Source: Hungatella sp. UBA3048
Lineage (GTDB): Bacteria; Bacillota; Clostridia; Lachnospirales; Lachnospiraceae
DNA: 36,607 nt
Assembly: GCA_002367105.1 (NCBI GenBank)
Contig: DFCS01000016.1
Location: forward strand, 44,144 to 80,750
Direction of reading: 5' to 3'
Positions 33,319-36,607 of the stretch are shown here, in pieces; within the stretch, counting starts at the first letter, position 1, and every line of letters begins with the position of its first letter. The notes beneath the pieces are model-generated. The model was not told where the DNA came from and did no database searches. It was given only the letters and a program-made list of their open reading frames with translations. The position numbers were made by a program, and so were the translations under genes.

Positions 33319-33882
33319 ATGGATAATAGAATTTTGCCAAGTGAATTTCCAGTTTTATCCACAGATCGGTTAATACTTAGAGAATTAGTTGAAGATGATG
33401 CGTTAAGGGTGTATTCTGTTCTGTCATCTGAGAATGTTACGGAATATTTTGGAATATTTCCCTTAATAGATGTAGAAGCAGCGAAAAATATTATCATCCG
33501 TTATAAAAATTCGTTTAACGAAGACTTCGCAATTCGATGGGGGATTGAACTAAAAGAATCAAATATAATAATTGGTACCTGTGGATTTCATAATTGGAAT
33601 CATAGACATAAAAGAGCTGAAATCGGGTATGAATTACATGAAGATTATTGGGATAAAGGTTATGCTAAAGAAGCACTAAAACCAATGATAGAATATGGTT
33701 TTAGCCATATGCAGCTATCAAGAATTGAAGCTATGGTATATCCTGAAAACAAGAATTCTGAAAAACTGTTAAAGAAGATAGGGTTTGATTACGAAGGCTT
33801 ATTAAAGGGATATGCTTTTTTTAGAAATAAACAACAGGATTTAAATATGTTTTCATTATTAAATAGTGATTTATTAAAGTAA
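33319..33882 (+). CDS. GNAT-family N-acetyltransferase (RimJ/RimL-like)
   Basis: This 187-residue protein shows the RimJ/RimL-type pattern: LSTDRLILRELVEDDA at the start, IIIGTCGFHNWN, the acetyl-CoA-binding strand-loop IGYELHEDYWDKGYAKEAL, and NKNSEKLLKKIGF near the end. Such enzymes acetylate amino groups of ribosomal proteins, other proteins or small molecules; the target is not known. AAGGAGG sets ATG 33319. Confidence 0.9.
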   Translation: MDNRILPSEFPVLSTDRLILRELVEDDALRVYSVLSSENVTEYFGIFPLIDVEAAKNIIIRYKNSFNEDFAIRWGIELKESNIIIGTCGFHNWNHRHKRAEIGYELHEDYWDKGYAKEALKPMIEYGFSHMQLSRIEAMVYPENKNSEKLLKKIGFDYEGLLKGYAFFRNKQQDLNMFSLLNSDLLK

Positions 33883-33961
33883 TTCATGTAGGGATAACAG
33901 TGGATGTTGATATGGAAGCCTCAGGTTATCAGGATTCTTTCTAGGAACCGGGGAAAAGAAA

Positions 33962-35275
33962 ATGGAGAAACCAGTGAATACAGTACAAAAAGTAAAAACT
34001 CTGCGGAAACACCCATTAATTGAATTATTAAAAAATAACAAAGGGAACCCCAAAACTCTGATTTTGATGGAACCACTCTGGGGTATTCCGTACAACTTAA
34101 TTGCACCATTTGCAACGTTATATATGTACACTCAGGGAATAACGGATGTTCAAATCGGACTGATTCTATCAGTTGCCATGTTTGTCCAGGTGTTTTTTTC
34201 CTTTATCGGTGGAATCATAACCGATAAGTTTGGCCGCAAATTTACAACCATGATGGGTGATTTTTTTGGTTGGTGTGTCGCTTGTCTGATATGGTCTGTA
34301 TCGGGTAACTTTTGGTTCTTTTTAATAGCAGTGTTATTTAACAGTTTTGAACAGATTAACCAGACAGCATGGTATTGTTTATTGATTGAAGATGCAGATT
34401 CCAAGGATTTATTAGGAATCTATACCTGGGTGAACATAGGCGGTTTAGTTGCAATCTTTTTTGCACCAATTTCGGGATTGCTGATAAATTCCTTTACCGT
34501 GGTTCCGGTTGTCCGTGTTTTATATTTTGTTTTCGCTGTGAATATGCTGATTAAGGTGATTGTAACTTTTCGGTATTGTGATGAAACCCGGCAGGGAAAG
34601 ATTCGTATGGCCGAGACGAAAGATACCACAGTTTTACAGATGTTATATGAATACAAGGATCTGATACCCAAAGTTCTAATGGATAAAGAGATTATGAAAG
34701 TGCTTATTGTCTCTGTAATATTACATATAACGAATCTTGTCACTACCAACTTTTTTAGCTTGTATGTAACACAAAGGTTAGGTATCGCGGACCGTTATCT
34801 GGCTTTTTTCCCTATTTTGAATGCGGCTGTGATGTTGATTTTCATGATTGGAGTGCAGCACCGCTTGGAATCTGTAAAATTCCGGATACCGATGTGGATC
34901 GGTCTGGTATTATATGCTTCATGCTCGATTCTTCTGATATTGACTCCGGTCGGTGGTATGCCGTTTATCATCATTTATGTCTTTGTTGCAGCAGTAGCCA
35001 GTGCCCTTGTAATGCCTCGTAAAGATGCCCTGCTCCAGCTAAATATTAATCCGAAGGAGCGTGCTCGTATTAATGCTTTGATTATGTCCTTTACCATTGC
35101 TTTTGCCTCACCATTTGGCTATTTTGCTGGCTGGTTATCAAGTATTGACCGCCGCCTGCCATTTGTGTTTACATTTTCTATTTTCATCGTAGCAATTATT
35201 ATCGTTGGCCGTATCCGTGATCCTGAATTTGGTAAAGAGCATAGGGAAGTTGATGATCCTGTAGTTCATGATTAA
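33962..35275 (+). CDS. MFS transporter
   Basis: This 437-residue protein has about 12 hydrophobic helices. The MFS motif A GGIITDKFGRKFTT lies between helices 2 and 3, with a related charged stretch (PRKDALLQLNINPKERARIN) in the second half, and a cytoplasmic C-terminal tail. The substrate cannot be read from sequence; drug or metabolite efflux and sugar uptake are both possible. The RBS is weak (GGGGAAAAG) before ATG 33962. A strong terminator follows. Confidence 0.9.
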   Translation: MEKPVNTVQKVKTLRKHPLIELLKNNKGNPKTLILMEPLWGIPYNLIAPFATLYMYTQGITDVQIGLILSVAMFVQVFFSFIGGIITDKFGRKFTTMMGDFFGWCVACLIWSVSGNFWFFLIAVLFNSFEQINQTAWYCLLIEDADSKDLLGIYTWVNIGGLVAIFFAPISGLLINSFTVVPVVRVLYFVFAVNMLIKVIVTFRYCDETRQGKIRMAETKDTTVLQMLYEYKDLIPKVLMDKEIMKVLIVSVILHITNLVTTNFFSLYVTQRLGIADRYLAFFPILNAAVMLIFMIGVQHRLESVKFRIPMWIGLVLYASCSILLILTPVGGMPFIIIYVFVAAVASALVMPRKDALLQLNINPKERARINALIMSFTIAFASPFGYFAGWLSSIDRRLPFVFTFSIFIVAIIIVGRIRDPEFGKEHREVDDPVVHD

Positions 35276-35332
35276 CCTTTCATTGGTAACATTAGGATTT
35301 TTAATCCGGTTTATAAATAACAGAGGCGTAAC

Positions 35333-35374
35333 ATGAACTGCTCCCTGTCAAAAAAAGGGAGCGGTTCATTTTTT
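35333..35374 (+). terminator. Rho-independent terminator after the MFS gene
   Basis: GAACTGCTCCCT (35335-35346) pairs with AGGGAGCGGTTC (35356-35367), with one G-U pair, extended outward by AT/AT. It is followed by T residues to 35374. Confidence 0.8.
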
Positions 35375-35425
35375 CTGGCCAACCCGATGCCTGATCTCCT
35401 GGTGTCTTGTAACCCTGTGAATGAT

Positions 35426-35818
35426 TTAACTAATATGTGCTACTGCACGAATTTCAATCAGCTGGTCAGGGAACGCCATACCTGACACTCCGACAAGGGT
35501 GCCGGCGGGCCGATGATCACCCACATATTCCTTGAAAATACGAATGCATTTTTCAAAATGTTCTTGCGGGTCAGCCAGAAAGATCTCCATCTCAGCAATG
35601 TTCGACCTCTCAGCGCCAAATCCTTCCAGTACCCGGTCAAGATTCTTCAGCGTTTGTCTTGTCTGTACCTCGATATCGCCCTCTCCAACAAACGTGCCCT
35701 GCATATCATGGGAGAATTGACCCGAAATATATAGAATGCCGTTAACGCAGTAGCCCTGGGCGATGCCGTGTTCGTCTTCCCATGGAAGACCGTGATTGTA
35801 GGTTTTAATATCAGTCAT
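35426..35818 (-). CDS. RidA/YjgF-family protein lacking the canonical arginine
   Basis: This 130-residue chorismate-mutase-like fold protein has GYCVNGILYISGQFSHD, QTRQTLKNLDRVLEGFGA and a C-terminal RPAGTLVGVSG...IEIRAVA. In RidA the C-terminal segment is PAR-(S/T)-x-V with the catalytic Arg, then IE(I/V)EAIA. Here the Arg is Gly (PAGTLVGV) and the later Glu is Arg (IEIRAVA). It therefore probably belongs to a RidA-like subgroup without enamine/imine deaminase activity and may bind another small ligand. AAAGGAGAG precedes the ATG. It is divergent from an HxlR regulator that likely controls it. Confidence 0.88.
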   Translation of the reverse strand: MTDIKTYNHGLPWEDEHGIAQGYCVNGILYISGQFSHDMQGTFVGEGDIEVQTRQTLKNLDRVLEGFGAERSNIAEMEIFLADPQEHFEKCIRIFKEYVGDHRPAGTLVGVSGMAFPDQLIEIRAVAHIS

Positions 35819-35844
35819 GATTATCTCTCCTTTACTTTAAAGTA

Positions 35845-35864
35845 AGCTTAGTATATACTAAGCT
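35845..35864. promoter_or_regulatory. Perfect 20-bp palindrome upstream of the RidA-family gene
   Basis: AGCTTAGTATATACTAAGCT is fully self-complementary and starts 27 bp upstream of the RidA-family start codon. It contains a -10-like TATACT for the minus-strand gene, so a bound dimer would block that promoter. Confidence 0.65.
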
Positions 35865-35873
35865 AAAATAAAA

Positions 35874-35906
35874 GAATAGTACGCACTATATTGATAGGTA
35901 CTATTC
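35874..35906. promoter_or_regulatory. Second inverted repeat, proximal to the HxlR gene
   Basis: GAATAGTAC (35874-35882) and GTACTATTC (35898-35906) are perfect 9-bp arms separated by 15 bp, a spacing that fits winged-helix dimer operators. It lies 20 bp upstream of the HxlR start. Both inverted repeats share the core TAGTA/TACTA. Confidence 0.6.
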
Positions 35907-35926
35907 GAAAGGATAGTGTATGTAAT

Positions 35927-36268
35927 ATGGGTATGGCTGATTTTAATGGTGAAGTTAAAAATATTCAGGATACACCTTTTGGTTATACGATGTCAGTGAT
36001 CGGTGGTAAATGGAAAATGGTTATTATATACCTTTTAGCCGAAAACCAGCCAGTTCGCTTTAATGAACTGAAAAGACAATTAGGTACTATTACTTTTAAA
36101 GTGTTGAGTTCTCAATTAAAAGAATTAGAAGCGGATGGAATGGTGAAGCGGAAAGAGTATCCTCAAATCCCTCCTAAAGTAGAGTACAGTCTGACAGATA
36201 AAGCAGAAACTCTATTACCCGTTTTGGAAGAGTTGTGTGAGTGGGGAGGTAAAAACCGAAATAATTAA
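35927..36268 (+). CDS. HxlR-family transcriptional regulator
   Basis: This ~113-residue winged-helix protein has the HxlR signature VIGGKWKMVIIYLLAENQPVRFNELKR, then LSSQLKELEADGMVKRKEYPQIPPKVEYSLT. The Cys-Pro that usually precedes this signature and serves as a redox or electrophile sensor is replaced (TPFGYTMSVIGGKW), so thiol sensing at that site is unlikely. ATG 35927 or 35933 is the start; AAAGGA lies 13 bp before the first. It is divergent from the RidA-family gene across two inverted repeats. Confidence 0.88.
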   Translation: MGMADFNGEVKNIQDTPFGYTMSVIGGKWKMVIIYLLAENQPVRFNELKRQLGTITFKVLSSQLKELEADGMVKRKEYPQIPPKVEYSLTDKAETLLPVLEELCEWGGKNRNN

Positions 36269-36359
36269 AAGTTAGCCGATCATGCCGTTCTAAATGATAG
36301 GCTTGGTCAAGCGTCAGATAAGAGTTAGATTTAAACAATACAGATTAAAAGGAGAATTT
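36269..36359. other. Short gap before the second helicase gene
   Basis: No gene or clear terminator is seen. AAAGGAG lies just before the ATG at 36360. Confidence 0.5.
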
Positions 36360-36607
36360 ATGCAATTTAAAGAATTAAATATTATGCCTGATATTATTAA
36401 GGCTTTGGAAAAGGAAAATTACGATGTTCCTACACCGATACAGGAAGAGGCAATACCAGTTATATTAAGCGGCAGGGATTTACTTGGTTGTGCCCAGACA
36501 GGCACCGGAAAAACAGCTGCATTTGCCATACCAACAATTCAGCTGCTCAGCGAAGAAAAAATGCCTTATCATGCAAAACAAAATATAAGGGCTCTGATCG
36601 TAACACC
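36360..36607 (+). CDS. DEAD-box RNA helicase, 3'-truncated by window edge
   Basis: From ATG 36360 (AAAGGAGAATTT upstream) 82 codons are visible before the window ends. They read MQFKELNIMPDIIKALEK, then the Q motif TPIQEEAIPVIL and Walker A CAQTGTGKTAAFAIPT, followed by ALIVT where PTREL would come. This is the RhlE-like class of DEAD-box helicases. It is distinct from the helicase at the start of the window. The C-terminal type cannot be judged. Confidence 0.92.
   Translation, partial: MQFKELNIMPDIIKALEKENYDVPTPIQEEAIPVILSGRDLLGCAQTGTGKTAAFAIPTIQLLSEEKMPYHAKQNIRALIVT

Noticed and set aside
1..36607. Prophage, integrative element or defence island
   Set aside because: No integrase, transposase, phage structural, restriction or cas genes are visible; the only toxin-like gene is the self-inhibited Fic protein.

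Overview
The window looks like the chromosome of an anaerobic, low-to-moderate-GC Gram-positive bacterium, most likely a clostridium of the Lachnospiraceae. The grounds are AGGAGG-type ribosome binding sites, an Rnf operon in the clostridial order rnfCDGEAB preceded by an RseC-family gene, an EFR1-type flavodoxin-ferredoxin, surface proteins with SLH or choline-binding-like repeats, and a Rex-like operator. The genus is not established. I see no rRNA, tRNA, CRISPR array, phage genes or intact insertion sequence.

Layout. 1-3.3 kb: housekeeping RNA genes, the end of a DEAD-box helicase with a DbpA-type tail and an RlmD/RumA-type rRNA methyltransferase. 3.6-14.9 kb: a cell-surface island with a 994-residue protein (three repeats, C-terminal wall-binding repeats), a divergent LuxR-type regulator with an extra N-terminal DNA-binding domain, and a 2048-residue three-module SLH protein. 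15.0-20.1 kb: a flavin redox cluster. LysR and ApbE are divergent from a small NAD(P)H:FMN reductase and an 807-residue fusion of FMN reductase, covalent-FMN domain and fumarate-reductase-like FAD domain. 20.3-21.1 kb: a Fic protein. 21.1-21.5 kb: decayed sequence.

21.5-26.7 kb: a Crp/Fnr-type regulator divergent from a nucleoside hydrolase and a broken sugar-phosphate isomerase; an Rrf2 regulator, DsbA-like oxidoreductase and NAD(P)-binding protein unit carrying two copies of one operator; and an EFR1 ferredoxin. 27.0-32.6 kb: rseC and the complete rnfCDGEAB operon. Between them lie seven 20-bp tandem repeats, a Rex-type operator and an extended -10 promoter. 32.8-36.6 kb: DUF188 protein, GNAT acetyltransferase, MFS transporter, RidA-family protein divergent from an HxlR regulator with two perfect inverted repeats between them, and the start of a second DEAD-box helicase.

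How the parts fit. Much of the window concerns flavin and iron-sulfur electron transfer. Rnf couples ferredoxin oxidation to NAD+ reduction and ion pumping, and the 807-residue protein probably uses reduced nicotinamide to reduce an unsaturated carboxylate. The local ApbE could attach FMN to that protein and to RnfD and RnfG. The strongest candidates for something undescribed are the fusion reductase locus, with an active site unlike that of fumarate reductase, and the repeat-Rex-promoter region in front of rnfC.
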